From JAPXLN01 sp033809515 (GTDB lineage Bacteria; Bacillota; Sulfobacillia; Fermentithermobacillales; Fermentithermobacillaceae), in assembly GCA_033809515.1 (NCBI GenBank), contig JAPXLN010000016.1:1-32310 (forward strand): 32,310 nucleotides of DNA. Direction: 5' to 3'. The notes under the pieces were generated by a model. That model saw only the letters and a program-made list of their open reading frames with translations, was not told the DNA's origin and searched no databases. Every line of letters begins with the position of its first letter. Within the stretch, counting starts at the first letter, position 1. Shown piece after piece: positions 7,626 through 16,312 of the stretch. A program made the position numbers and the translations under genes.

Positions 7626-8876
7626 CTACACTTTAGGGTCCGGCGCGTTTGCGTCAGGCGGGTCGTGCCTGGCACCGGGGTCCTCGTACTTTTTGGCGAG
7701 CTTGGCTGCCTCTGTATCGCCGAATTGCTCCAGAGGAGTCTTCAGTATCTCCTCTGTTTTCCGTGCCTCCTGCATCTTCTGTTCCTTAGCCCGTTTCCAC
7801 CATACGAACGCCATGAAGAAAAGTATCACTATGCTGATGGTGATGAACACAGGGATCCAGGGCGAGCGGGTGACGGTCATGATGCGGTCGGCCGCATCTG
7901 CAAATGATTTGCTGAAAAACTGTTCATCTGTGAGATCGTCATAATAGTAGTACCGGTCCAGGTAATCAAGGAGAATGTCCGCCGCCTCAGTGTCGATAAC
8001 CGTCTTGGCCTGCGTGCCGCACACGTACCTGTCCATATATCCGCCGTCGTATTCGAAAAAGACCAGCAAGAGGTGGGCCTCATCGGTGAAAAGCTCGTCG
8101 TAGAGGGCACGGGCGAACGCATCGAGCTGATCCACCGAAGGGTAATGGGAACCGTTGATGGTGTCGGTTATGTACAGATAGGGCTGTACCCCTGTTTGCT
8201 GATAGAAATGCCTGAGTCCCGAGAGAAGCTGAGTCCGGTTTCCGATCCAGCCCAGAGTGTCTGTGTAGTAAGCTGTTTCGTTCACGGAGCCTGCGGGCAA
8301 AGGTTTGCGGCGCACTGTGGAGCCCGTAATCCCGGTGCCCCCGGGGGGCCGGCCGGCGTTAGGACCGGTGCTGGAGAAGAGAGCGACGATCATGATAAGG
8401 GCGATTAGGGTTCCGAAAACAATAAGCGCCGTGCTGCATCCGCTGGCACCATGTCTTTGGGGCCCGCTCTTGTTGGGCATGGGGTTGTCGCCTGCAGGCC
8501 GGCGTTCGGGTTCGCCGCCAGGATGGGGGGCCGGTCCGCCGCCAGGGCCGCCGGTGCCGCTGTCTTGAACCGGAGTCGTCTTCGTGGTAACCGGCGGCAC
8601 GACGACCACAGTTCGTCTCGGCAAAAACCAGCCGCCAGGTACCCAGCCGCCCATGCCTCCTCCGAAAAGCCCGCCTGCAGGTTTGCTGGGTCTGCTGGGA
8701 CTGCTGCTTTTGCTGCTTCCCCCGGAAAGACCGCCGGAACGGCCCGGGCTCCCGCCAAAGCTAGCGCTTCTGCCGCGGGCAAAGGACCCACCGCTTCTTC
8801 CGCCGCTGCTCCGGCTCCCTCCAAAAGAGCCGCCACCGCTTCTTCCTCCCGAACCACCGCCGCCGCGTCTTGCCAT
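7626..8876 (-). CDS. Gly/Ser-rich membrane protein with TPM-like domain
   Basis: A 416-residue protein in three parts. Residues 1-75 are a strikingly Gly/Ser/Arg-rich region (repeated GGGSGG and GGRSGG). A Pro/Gly-rich segment and a membrane span (about 147-167, ALIVFGTLIALIMIVALF) follow. Residues about 195-340 form an extracytoplasmic domain with LYITDTINGSHYPSVDQLDAFARALYDELF and HLLLVFFEYDGGYMDRYVC, which resembles the TPM (YgcG/Psb32-like) fold. A second span (about 343-362, WIPVFITISIVILFFMAFVW) and a charged cytoplasmic tail follow. TPM-type proteins often accompany PspA-type membrane-stress genes, matching the operon here. The start ATG 8874-8876 has a GAGGG site about 6 bp upstream. 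Its biochemical role is not established; the TPM assignment is by pattern and context. Confidence 0.7.
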   Translation of the reverse strand: MARRGGGGSGGRSGGGSFGGSRSSGGRSGGSFARGRSASFGGSPGRSGGLSGGSSKSSSPSRPSKPAGGLFGGGMGGWVPGGWFLPRRTVVVVPPVTTKTTPVQDSGTGGPGGGPAPHPGGEPERRPAGDNPMPNKSGPQRHGASGCSTALIVFGTLIALIMIVALFSSTGPNAGRPPGGTGITGSTVRRKPLPAGSVNETAYYTDTLGWIGNRTQLLSGLRHFYQQTGVQPYLYITDTINGSHYPSVDQLDAFARALYDELFTDEAHLLLVFFEYDGGYMDRYVCGTQAKTVIDTEAADILLDYLDRYYYYDDLTDEQFFSKSFADAADRIMTVTRSPWIPVFITISIVILFFMAFVWWKRAKEQKMQEARKTEEILKTPLEQFGDTEAAKLAKKYEDPGARHDPPDANAPDPKV

Positions 8877-9029
8877 GGTTTACCCTCTACCCTTCAATGG
8901 TCTGAGTCCTGTTCTAGCCTATGTACCCGTGTGAGCGAATTTCCACCTGACTGACTGCACCACCATGCTATCATTACGACCTGGCAAGATCGTGGTCTGC
9001 TTCCAAAAAGGGTTTGCAGCGCATCCGGC

Positions 9030-9425
9030 CTATTTTGGTGAGATTGCTTTGACCCAGTGCAGGTAGTCATCTACGTTGATGATCTCGCAGGAGACCGGCG
9101 CCACTGCGGAAAACGAAACCCATTGGTTATCCGCCACTTGCTCGAAACCATCCGGGGAGAGCACATAGACGAAACCGGTCTCTCCGGTTCTGGGGCGTCC
9201 CGCTTTGTAGACAATGTGCGGGATGCCGTTTTCCATGGTAAGGGTCCAGCTTAGATTGCCGTCTTCATCTGGCACACCTGCCATGGCAAAAGCGATGGCC
9301 ATGTTCTTGGAATCTGTGGCGTACACAGCCGTGAGCATGTCGTGGGCAGGGCCAACGCCCCTGGCCGGGCGGGGTTCCAGCTGCTCCAGGCGGGCGGGAC
9401 TTCCATGGTACAGAAAAGCTGGCAT
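9030..9425 (-). CDS. Hypothetical protein, possibly of an ADP-ribosyltransferase-like fold
   Basis: A 131-residue protein starting MPAFLYHGSPARLEQLEPRP, followed by AVYATDSKNMAIAFAMAG and a C-terminal beta-rich part. The opening Y-H-G-S, the later [AV]-Y-A-T and the A-I-A-F-A helix resemble the arrangement of small ADP-ribosyltransferase-like proteins (H...Y...E families). I cannot assign a catalytic Glu, so this is tentative. The frame begins at TTG 9446, but that codon overlaps the AGGAG ribosome site. ATG 9423-9425, 11 bp after that site, is the likely start. Neighbours are functionally unrelated and it appears to be a single gene. Confidence 0.6.
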   Translation of the reverse strand: MPAFLYHGSPARLEQLEPRPARGVGPAHDMLTAVYATDSKNMAIAFAMAGVPDEDGNLSWTLTMENGIPHIVYKAGRPRTGETGFVYVLSPDGFEQVADNQWVSFSAVAPVSCEIINVDDYLHWVKAISPK

Positions 9426-9613
9426 AGGTCGCACGGCTCCTTTCAACGCTTGTCCAGGCCGAGGCCGGCCCGGCGCGCTGCACTGACATGTTCGGTATCC
9501 GTGTAGATTTCCCTGCCGCGTCTGGAATCAGCCTTCGTAAAGGGATTTGAACTTGGTTTGTGGAAGGAGTCGTGCTGTGGGTATCTGAGTGCCACGAGAA
9601 AGGGAGTATTGGA

Positions 9614-11305
9614 ATGGAAAGCAGGGATCTTGAACGTCGGGTTGATTCTTTGTTTGCAGAATGGGACAAACCTGATTCCCCGGGTGCCAGCGTTCTAATT
9701 GTCAAAGACGGAGAAACCCTTCTCAAGAAAGGGTACGGCTGCGCTAACCTTGAATACGGTATACCCATAACGCCGGCTACGGTTTTTCACGTTGCCTCGG
9801 TATCCAAACAATTTACTGCCATGGCTGTTGCCATGCTTGCCCATGAAGGCAAACTCAGTCTGGACGACAGGGTTCAGAAATACGTCCCTGAGCTTCCCGA
9901 ATTTGAGCAGCCTATAACCATCCGGCACCTGATCCATCACGTCAGTGGTTTGCGGGATCAGTGGGAACTGCTCACCCTGGCAGGATGGAGAATGGATGAT
10001 GTAATAACAGTCGACCACCTGATGAAGATCATCACCCGGCAGAAGAAACTCAATTTCGAACCCGGTTCGAAATATCTTTACTCTAACAGCGGGTACACAT
10101 TGCTGGCCATGATAGTGGAGCGGGTCTCAGGCAAACAGTTCCCTGAGTATGTACAGGACACGATTTTGGAGCCTTTAGGCATGAGGGATTCCCACATACA
10201 CTATGACCACCAACGCATAGTGAAAAACAGGGCGTACTCGTATTCGCCTAAAGCAGGCGGCGGCTTCAGGAAAAGCGTCCTGAGCTATGCCAACTTCGGC
10301 GCAACCAGCTTGTTTACAACCACTGAAGACCTTGCCAAATGGATGATGAACTATAGCACCGCCAAAGTTGGCGGCCCTGAAGTGATTTCACAGATGCACG
10401 AAACATACACCCTTACCGGCGGCGAAAACACTGATTATGCTTTTGGACTGATGCAGACAAAGTACAAGGATCTGCAGGTTATCTACCACGGAGGGTCAGA
10501 TGCCGGGTTCAGAAGTTACTTCGGCTATTTCCCCGAACGCGGTTTGGGCATAATCATCCTTTCGAACGCGAGCACTTTCGCCGGCGGGCGTGTGGCCATG
10601 AAGATTGCCGACATCTTTCTTGATGATGAAAGCGCAAAAGAAGACGCCGGGCTTAAGGATGCAGAGCCTGCGGAAGTCACGAAGATCAGGTATGATGCAT
10701 GCCCGGGAACCTATCTTGCGAAGTCTCTTGGGAAGCTGCTTGAAATCGGTCTAACCGGCGGCAGGCTCACGATTCAACTGGAAGGATGGGCTGAACCGCT
10801 TTTGCTTGTGAAAGAGGCGCCTTCGAAAGAGGTTCTTGCGAAAGAGGCTCTTGTGAAAGAGGCTGCAGAGGTCAGTGAAGGATTGGCTGAAGGTGAGTTT
10901 CTGCCGGGGGATATGTTCACGGCAAAGGAAAAAGCTGCTCAGGTGACCTTTATGAGCAGGGAAGGCAAAGTCGGCTTTTTGACGCTGATCCTTGATGGTC
11001 GCAGTCTGGGCGCCAGGAAGATCGATATTGAAGTCCTTTCGGAACAGGAGCTTCTGGAGTACGCGGGCACATATTACAGTGACGAGCTCGACACTGCATA
11101 CCACTTGAATATCGTAGACGGGGAGCTGGTAGCGCAGCACAGACGCCACAACGATATGACTCTCATCGCAACCGGCAAGGACCGGTTTCTGGCGAAGACC
11201 GGGACTTTGTCAGCATTGGACTTTGCCAGAAACGAGCAAAACGAGGTTACAGGGTTTGGCCATATGGGTAGCCGGGTCATTAACATAGAATTCAAGAAGC
11301 AGTAG
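9614..11305 (+). CDS. Serine beta-lactamase-like hydrolase (class C / esterase family)
   Basis: A 563-residue protein with an N-terminal beta-lactamase-like (PF00144-type) domain and a C-terminal extension. The nucleophile motif is S62-V-S-K65; the Tyr motif is Y-S-N in KYLYSNSGYT (about 155-160); and an H-G-G triad replaces K-T-G (IYHGGSDAGF, about 298). This pattern is common in class C-like esterases and D-aminopeptidases. No signal peptide is visible, so it is probably cytoplasmic and not an antibiotic-resistance enzyme. GGGAG lies 7 bp before ATG 9614, which I prefer to the upstream in-frame start at 9560. The C-terminal part (about 380-563) resembles the beta-barrel region seen in this family. 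It is interrupted near residue 400 by a Lys-Glu-rich repeat that looks like a recent tandem expansion. Confidence 0.88.
   Translation: MESRDLERRVDSLFAEWDKPDSPGASVLIVKDGETLLKKGYGCANLEYGIPITPATVFHVASVSKQFTAMAVAMLAHEGKLSLDDRVQKYVPELPEFEQPITIRHLIHHVSGLRDQWELLTLAGWRMDDVITVDHLMKIITRQKKLNFEPGSKYLYSNSGYTLLAMIVERVSGKQFPEYVQDTILEPLGMRDSHIHYDHQRIVKNRAYSYSPKAGGGFRKSVLSYANFGATSLFTTTEDLAKWMMNYSTAKVGGPEVISQMHETYTLTGGENTDYAFGLMQTKYKDLQVIYHGGSDAGFRSYFGYFPERGLGIIILSNASTFAGGRVAMKIADIFLDDESAKEDAGLKDAEPAEVTKIRYDACPGTYLAKSLGKLLEIGLTGGRLTIQLEGWAEPLLLVKEAPSKEVLAKEALVKEAAEVSEGLAEGEFLPGDMFTAKEKAAQVTFMSREGKVGFLTLILDGRSLGARKIDIEVLSEQELLEYAGTYYSDELDTAYHLNIVDGELVAQHRRHNDMTLIATGKDRFLAKTGTLSALDFARNEQNEVTGFGHMGSRVINIEFKKQ
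10808..10867 (+). repeat. Four 15-bp tandem repeats within the hydrolase gene
   Basis: Four in-frame units follow the pattern [gt][tc]gAAAGAGG-n5, at 10808, 10823, 10838 and 10853. They encode VKEAP, SKEVL, AKEAL and VKEAA. This is probably slippage-generated and would lengthen a surface loop or helix by 5 residues per unit. Confidence 0.75.
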
Positions 11306-11308
11306 CCG

Positions 11309-11373
11309 GATGTCCCGGTTGCAGTTCACCGGGGGAAGGGCGAGGCCGGCCCCCCGGTGAACTTCCGGACATC
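11309..11373. terminator. Long imperfect hairpin, candidate terminator of the hydrolase gene
   Basis: A 12-bp perfect stem (GTTCACCGGGGG at 11324-11335 with its complement at 11351-11362) is extended by an outer 7-bp stem (GATGTCC 11309-11315 with GGACATC 11367-11373). The loop is GC-rich. No T run follows, so intrinsic termination is uncertain. It lies between the hydrolase stop and the methyltransferase start and argues against translation starting at the GTG inside it (11357). Confidence 0.55.
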
Positions 11374-11398
11374 ATTTGAACACGTGGGGGGCTTTGAC

Positions 11399-12181
11399 GT
11401 GGATTTGCGTCTCACCTTTAACGAGGTTCCGGAGGAATATGATCGATTGCGCCCGGTTTATCCGGATGAGCTGTCATCGGATCTCATCGCCTATTCATTG
11501 CTGGATGCTACCAAGAAAGGATTGGAGATCGGAATTGGCTCAGGTCAAGCAACCCTTCCTTACCTGAAAACCGGTTGTGAGCTGTGGGCCGTCGAGATAG
11601 GTGACCGATTGGCCCAATGCTCGAGGGAGAAATTTGCCTGGTGTGAACGTTTCAAAGTCTTCAATCAGGATTTCGAAAGTGCTTTGTTTGATCAGAACTC
11701 TTTTGACCTCATCTATTCAGCTTCGGCGTTTCATTGGATAAAGCCGGATATTGGCTTTCCCAAGGTCCACCGCCTGTTGAAAAAGGGCGGAGTGTTTGCG
11801 TGGATTTCCGTTCAGCCCGCTCCTGCGCACAGGCATGTGTATGATGAGTTGCAGAAGGTGTACCAAAAGTACAACCGCTATTTTGGCGGAAAGAAGCCGG
11901 AGTTTGATAGGTCTAAAGAGGTGCACCGGATACAGCGAGAAAGAACAAGGAAGTTCAAGCAGTACGGTTTCGTTGAAATAGTGGACAGACTGTATCATGG
12001 CGCCAGAATCCTAGATGCCAGAGACTACGCCGCGCTTTGCGGAACATATTCTGACCACAGGGCGATCCCAGAAGTAGATAGGGTTCCTCTTTTGGGTGAG
12101 ATCGAGGATACCGTCAACCGTTGCGGCGGAGGATTTGCGTTCGTGGATACATTCCTTCTGTGTATGGGGAGAAAACCATGA
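11399..12181 (+). CDS. Class I SAM-dependent methyltransferase
   Basis: A 260-residue Rossmann-fold methyltransferase. The start reads VDLRLTFNEVPEEYDRLRPV, matching the common opening of this family (F-x-x-x-A-x-x-Y-D-x-x-R-P). Motif I is LEIGIGSGQAT, with the acidic end of strand 2 at AVEIGDRLA. Motif IV is FDLIYSASAFHWI, and a later KGGVFAW follows. The substrate is unknown; close types act on small molecules. The open frame reaches GTG 11357, but that codon sits inside a strong hairpin. GTG 11399, with GGGGGG 7 bp upstream and the family-typical N-terminus, is the better start. It follows the hydrolase in the same direction but is separated by the hairpin, so it may be transcribed separately. 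Confidence 0.88.
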   Translation: MDLRLTFNEVPEEYDRLRPVYPDELSSDLIAYSLLDATKKGLEIGIGSGQATLPYLKTGCELWAVEIGDRLAQCSREKFAWCERFKVFNQDFESALFDQNSFDLIYSASAFHWIKPDIGFPKVHRLLKKGGVFAWISVQPAPAHRHVYDELQKVYQKYNRYFGGKKPEFDRSKEVHRIQRERTRKFKQYGFVEIVDRLYHGARILDARDYAALCGTYSDHRAIPEVDRVPLLGEIEDTVNRCGGGFAFVDTFLLCMGRKP

Positions 12182-12201
12182 CTGGGGAATCGTCGGCCTC
12201 T

Positions 12202-13611
12202 CTATTCGAAAGGCAAGGGGGGTTTTTCTATGTCAGAAGGGATCAAGCTCTCGTACTCCTTGCCTTTCAGCTGAAGCTTCCATTCAGAATGGGCTTCGTC
12301 TCTCAGCTTCGAGTCAGTGAGGAACCGGTAGCCTGTGATACCCAGGATCTTCGCGGCAAAGAGCATTCCTTTATGGCCTATGCTCATTCCCGAGCACGCA
12401 GTTGTTGCCCAGCTGTGTCCGGGGGTGCCCAGCACACAGCATGCGGTGGAAAACTGAGCCGTAGGCACAACCCATGAAACGTCTCCCACGTCAGTGGAAC
12501 CACCGCCGCCTCTTACCTCGTCCCTGTAGGGCATGATTACGTCGCAGATCTGGGTCTGACTCAGTCCTGAAGTTTCTCCGAATCTGTTAAGAGAGCGCTT
12601 GAGCAGCTCCGGATCAAAGTGTCGCTGCATTTCCTCGGCGAAACTGAGCTCTTCGTGGCTCCACTTGGGCGCTCCCAGGCCTTTCATTACTGCATGAAGG
12701 ACTCTTGCAATGACTCTGTTGGGGATAACATTTGCCGCATAGCCCAGAAACACGGGCTCAAGCCGGGTCTGGGTCATCAGGGCAGCTCCTATCCCTATGT
12801 CCAGAACCCAGCTGTGCATCTTCTTTAGCTCATCAATGTCGGCGGCGCGAACGTCAAAGAAGTTCTGGGCATAGTCGGGCACTACGTTGGGAGCTCCCCC
12901 ACCATGGGAGATGACGTAGTGGACCCTGCATTCCGGGCGCATGTGTTCCCGCATTCGCTCGATGCCGGCGTTCATGAGTTCCACACCGTCGAGAGCGCTT
13001 CTACCGTTCCAGGGGTCTCCTGCTGCGTGCGCGGTCTTGCCGTGGAAGTTGAATTTCAGCACGATATCTGCCAGGCTGGATGAGTTGGATACTGAGTTAG
13101 TGGAGCCTGGATGCCATGTGAGAGCTATGTCTACATCGTCAAAGGCCCCATCTCGCACCATCCATGTCTTGCCGAAGGAGCTTTCTTCTGCAGGGCACCC
13201 ATAGTAGCGGACTACGCCCTCCAGCCGTCTGGCCTGCATTAGTTCCTTGAGGGCGGCTGCGCCTGCCATGGACGCTACTCCGAGAAGGTTATGGCCACAG
13301 CCGTGGCCCGGGCCGCCTTTGAGGAGGGGTTCTGCGTATGGAACAGGCTGGTTCGACACCATGGGCAAAGCGTCGTATTCGCCCAGGAATGCAATAACAG
13401 GCTTGCCTTTGCCCCATGAAGCTACGAACGCAGTCTCCATGCCGCCCAGGCCGGTTTTGACCTCGAAACCCAGATTCTCGAGGTATTCTCTCTGGATTTT
13501 GGCGGACCGGTGCTCAACTAAGCCAAGCTCGGCGTAAGACCAAACCTTGTCTGAGATCGAGACCAGGTCTGACTGGTTTCCTTCTACCCATCGTTCAATC
13601 GTGCTTTCCAT
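12202..13611 (-). CDS. M20 family amidohydrolase (AbgB-like)
   Basis: A 469-residue zinc-dependent amidohydrolase. Visible M20 features are FLGEYDALPM, the metal motif GHGCGHNLLG, the catalytic-base region CPAEESSFGKTWM, the metal-ligand segment LTWHPGSTN, the dimerisation-domain start KFNFHGKTAHAAGDPWNGRSALD, and the late HSWA-type region near the C-terminus (GTPGHSW). Length and order fit the AbgB subfamily, which cleaves p-aminobenzoyl-glutamate or similar N-acyl amino acids to recover the parts. AGAGGA lies 6 bp before ATG 13609-13611; the 23 extra in-frame residues upstream look non-coding. It is convergent with the methyltransferase (20 bp between stops) and diverges from the MATE gene. 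No AbgA or AbgT partner is seen. Confidence 0.9.
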   Translation of the reverse strand: MESTIERWVEGNQSDLVSISDKVWSYAELGLVEHRSAKIQREYLENLGFEVKTGLGGMETAFVASWGKGKPVIAFLGEYDALPMVSNQPVPYAEPLLKGGPGHGCGHNLLGVASMAGAAALKELMQARRLEGVVRYYGCPAEESSFGKTWMVRDGAFDDVDIALTWHPGSTNSVSNSSSLADIVLKFNFHGKTAHAAGDPWNGRSALDGVELMNAGIERMREHMRPECRVHYVISHGGGAPNVVPDYAQNFFDVRAADIDELKKMHSWVLDIGIGAALMTQTRLEPVFLGYAANVIPNRVIARVLHAVMKGLGAPKWSHEELSFAEEMQRHFDPELLKRSLNRFGETSGLSQTQICDVIMPYRDEVRGGGGSTDVGDVSWVVPTAQFSTACCVLGTPGHSWATTACSGMSIGHKGMLFAAKILGITGYRFLTDSKLRDEAHSEWKLQLKGKEYESLIPSDIEKPPLPFE

Positions 13612-13840
13612 TTGGTTCCTCTCCCAGGTTTCATTCAAGTTTGTGGTGCAGTAAATCGCTAGCCTTGTGATCTTCGACATCCGGGTGGATTCACCTGCCT
13701 CCGCCCAGGGGTTCAGGTTGTAGTATACTGGTGCAGGCAGCGTTTTGCCATGGTCCCCGCTTCTGCATTGCCCGAGAACCGTGCGATTGCATCTTGTGCG
13801 GTTGCGTGTGCGGTTCCGTTTGAAGGAGGGATCCTTGTCT

Positions 13841-15226
13841 ATGCCTTCGGTTCCCGACTCCGGGGCTGTTGCGGCTGAGCCGCCTCAGCAGGAGATCAAG
13901 CGTACGATTTTCTCTATGGTTTGGCCTGTGGCGACCGAAAACGTTCTTCAGCTTCTGATTGGGTTCATCAACACTGCCATGGTTGGACGGCTCGGCGCTG
14001 CATCTATTCTGGCAGTTGGCCTGGCCGGGCGAATAGGGATGTTTGTCTGGATCATCTTCGGTGCCGTAGGAACAGGCGCCACTGTCCTGACTGCCCGTGC
14101 CCTGGGAGCCGGAGACCAGGACCGTGTCAGAAAGGTTGCTCAGCAAGGTCTCTTAACGGCAGTTGCCCTCATGGGAGTGATTGCCGGGGCAGCTTTCATC
14201 TTTGCGCCGGCCTTCATGAACCTTCTCAAGGCGACACCTGAATCTTTGCCTCTTGGAGTCACATACCTCAGGATTCTGGCTTTCAGCATTCCTTTTCAAG
14301 GGTTATTCCTGGTCATCAGCGCTATTTTGCGTGGGATGGGGAACACCCGCACTCCGATGCAGATTGCTCTGATCATTAACCTTGTTAACGTAGGGCTGAA
14401 CTCGTTGTTGATATTCGGCCGGTTGGGCTTACCGGCCCTTGGTTACAGAGGACCGGCCGTGTCTACCATAGTAGGGCAGGCCATTGGGGCTGCGCTCGCC
14501 GCATGGTTTCTTTTCAGCCCCCGGTCAGGCGTAGGACTCAGTTTGAGCCATGGTACGTTGCCGGACGTGCGGCTCATTGGCAGAGTTTTGAGCATTGGTG
14601 TTCCATCCTCAGCCGAAATGTTCTTTTGGCAGGTGGCGGGCATTATCCTCTTCAGACTGGTCAACGACTTCGGAACCGTCGCCGGGGCTGCATACCAGCT
14701 TGGTCTGCAAGCCGAAGGGATCTCTTACATGCCCACTGCGGGATTCGGAATCGCTGCTACTGCCCTTGTGGGGCGTTCTCTGGGTGCAGGCGACTCTGAC
14801 CTGGCCGAGCGCTATATCCGGCAGCTGGTCCGCTGGGGGGTTGCCCTTACAGCTTTCACCACAGCTATACTCGTTTTCGGTCCCCGTCTGCTTATGAGCA
14901 TCCTAACCGACGACCGGGAAGTGGTCGCTCTGGGGGCCCAGTACCTGCTTATAATGGGGCTGTCTCAGATTCCCCAGCAGATTTCGGGCACATTGGGCGG
15001 CTCTCTTCGGGGTGCAGGGGACACTGTGACGCCTATGGTTGCCGCCGGTCTGGGCATATGGGGCTGCAGGATTCCCGTGGCGTTTGTGCTCAGCAGGCGT
15101 CTTGGGCTGACCGGAATATGGTGGGCTATAAACCTGGACCAGTATGTCCGCCTTGTTGCGGTGGGCTGGCGCTACCTTGGCGGCCGGTGGAGAAGTCAGG
15201 TGGAAGAGGGACTCGCAGAGCAGTAG
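13841..15226 (+). CDS. MATE family multidrug/toxin efflux transporter
   Basis: A membrane protein of about 461 residues with 12 predicted helices in two MatE halves. Typical signatures are MVWPVATENVLQLLIGFINTAMVGRLG in helix 1-2, ARALGAGDQDRVRK after helix 3, LRGMGNTRTPM after helix 5, and the second-half counterparts VGRSLGAGDSDLAE and LRGAGDTVTPM. It is predicted to export cationic drugs or metabolites in exchange for sodium or protons. GGAGG at 13825-13829 sits 5 bp from an in-frame TTG (13835) and 11 bp from ATG 13841, so either may start translation. A second, only distantly similar MATE gene lies at 18271. Confidence 0.9.
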   Translation: MPSVPDSGAVAAEPPQQEIKRTIFSMVWPVATENVLQLLIGFINTAMVGRLGAASILAVGLAGRIGMFVWIIFGAVGTGATVLTARALGAGDQDRVRKVAQQGLLTAVALMGVIAGAAFIFAPAFMNLLKATPESLPLGVTYLRILAFSIPFQGLFLVISAILRGMGNTRTPMQIALIINLVNVGLNSLLIFGRLGLPALGYRGPAVSTIVGQAIGAALAAWFLFSPRSGVGLSLSHGTLPDVRLIGRVLSIGVPSSAEMFFWQVAGIILFRLVNDFGTVAGAAYQLGLQAEGISYMPTAGFGIAATALVGRSLGAGDSDLAERYIRQLVRWGVALTAFTTAILVFGPRLLMSILTDDREVVALGAQYLLIMGLSQIPQQISGTLGGSLRGAGDTVTPMVAAGLGIWGCRIPVAFVLSRRLGLTGIWWAINLDQYVRLVAVGWRYLGGRWRSQVEEGLAEQ

Positions 15227-15352
15227 ATACGTTGTTCAGCTTCCCAACAATTGGGGGCTCAATGCAGCCAAGCACAGTGGCCGAAGGGGCAGCCAGCCAT
15301 GGAGGCAGCTGACTGCAGATTAGCCGGCTACCGGCAGAAAGGCGGTGCTGTG

Positions 15353-15919
15353 ATGAATGTCATCAGAGAGTACAACGAAACAGACAGGCAACAGGCTCTG
15401 AACCTCATAGTCCAGTTCTTCAACCATCATGCCGATTGCGTTTCCTCCGAAAGGTGGATCGATATTTGCCGGGCAGAATCCATTCTTAATGAATGGTTGG
15501 AGAGTAAGCTCCTATTCCTTTGCGAAGGCACCGGATCTGACGGGCCCGCCTCGCCAGGCGCAATCCTGGGGCTTTCCAGGCTGCGGGAAGACCACGGCAC
15601 CTACTGGGTTGAAGACATCATCGTGGACGCAAGGTACCGGGGACAGGGAATTGGCACGGACATTCTCAAATGGGCAGAGGACTGGGTTCGCGCCAGGGGA
15701 GCTTCATCCTTGTTTCTTGACGTAGTGCCGGCCAACCTCGCTGCCATGGATTTCTTCATTGGCAGGGGGTACGTGTACCTCAACACCATCGAACTGCGGA
15801 AGGATTTTGCCGCGCCGGCCACACCGGAAGACAAGGCTTCTCTAGACAAGGCCTCTCTTACTCCGGTGACCTTGTTCGGCAGGCGCCTGCTTGTGCGTGG
15901 CTTGCCTGACGACAGGTGA
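15353..15919 (+). CDS. GNAT family N-acetyltransferase
   Basis: A 188-residue acetyltransferase of the GNAT fold. The acetyl-CoA motif is VDARYRGQGIGTDILKWAED, with the R-x-x-G-x-G pyrophosphate loop after strand WVEDIIVD. The following strand and helix FLDVVPANLAAMDFFIGRGY contain the family's usual [AN]-x-x-F-[YF]-x-x-x-G-[FY]. The start at ATG 15353 (MNVIREYNETD) is the natural beginning of the fold; a GTG sits directly before it, with AAAGGCGG as a moderate ribosome site. The 30 residues that could be read upstream are probably not translated. The C-terminus carries a tandem DKASL-DKASL (15-bp repeat at 15830-15859). Substrate unknown. Confidence 0.88.
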   Translation: MNVIREYNETDRQQALNLIVQFFNHHADCVSSERWIDICRAESILNEWLESKLLFLCEGTGSDGPASPGAILGLSRLREDHGTYWVEDIIVDARYRGQGIGTDILKWAEDWVRARGASSLFLDVVPANLAAMDFFIGRGYVYLNTIELRKDFAAPATPEDKASLDKASLTPVTLFGRRLLVRGLPDDR

Positions 15920-16015
15920 GTCACTCCTGCAACGGCTATCTTAATGGAAATGTCCTTCGGACATCCTGTTTCCGTAAGGTCTGAGGTGTGTTCTATCGGC
16001 AAGGCGGCGGCAGCG

Positions 16016-16039
16016 GCGATCGTTTCCATAGGGCTTTCC
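16016..16039 (+). repeat. 24-bp direct repeat, copy 1
   Basis: Identical to 16099-16122, with starts 83 bp apart. Both copies begin gcgatcgtttccataggg. No gene or inverted structure explains it; it may be a duplication remnant or a short dispersed repeat. Confidence 0.8.
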
Positions 16040-16098
16040 CAACGCCTTCCCCGATCCCCCAGGTATCAGGTGACGCATGTCCAAGGCACACCCAGTGA

Positions 16099-16122
16099 GC
16101 GATCGTTTCCATAGGGCTTTCC
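16099..16122 (+). repeat. 24-bp direct repeat, copy 2
   Basis: Perfect copy of 16016-16039. The flanking bases differ, so only the 24-bp block is conserved. Confidence 0.8.
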
Positions 16123-16219
16123 TGGATCCCCGTTGCCTCCAACACGCAGTGTCTAAATAGGCCCACCTGGTCTGACTGAGAGTCGGGTTCCCGGGGGATT
16201 CATCAGGGTGCTTGCTCGT

Positions 16220-16247
16220 CGACAAGCGGGTCTTTGCTTGTCGTTTT
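16220..16247 (+). terminator. Rho-independent terminator
   Basis: An 8-bp stem (CGACAAGC at 16220-16227 with GCTTGTCG at 16236-16243) and an 8-base loop are followed by TTTTC. It would end rightward transcription from the GNAT gene before the nuclease gene. A possible promoter for the nuclease gene (TTGTCG 16238-16243, TAAGAT 16262-16267, spacing 18) overlaps its 3' arm. Confidence 0.7.
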
Positions 16248-16312
16248 CTGAAGATGCGTGGTAAGATCTGGGAAACGGTGGAAAGCAGACGGGGAAGGAG
16301 GGTATCGTTTTA

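Larger units (their letters stand above)
15920..16312. other. Gene-free stretch with a 24-bp direct repeat and a terminator
   Basis: No credible gene lies here. The stretch contains two identical 24-bp copies of a sequence containing gatcgtttccatagggc, a hairpin terminator at 16220-16247, and the leader of the nuclease gene. Open frames on the minus strand lack ribosome sites. Confidence 0.5.

Noticed and set aside
8405..8954. Long antisense frames opposite the Gly/Ser-rich region
   Set aside because: They are GC-rich mirror frames of a GGN/CCN-biased coding region, without start signals.
9614..11305. Antibiotic-resistance beta-lactamase
   Set aside because: It lacks a signal peptide and has H-G-G in place of K-T-G, fitting the esterase/peptidase-like branch rather than true class C beta-lactamases.
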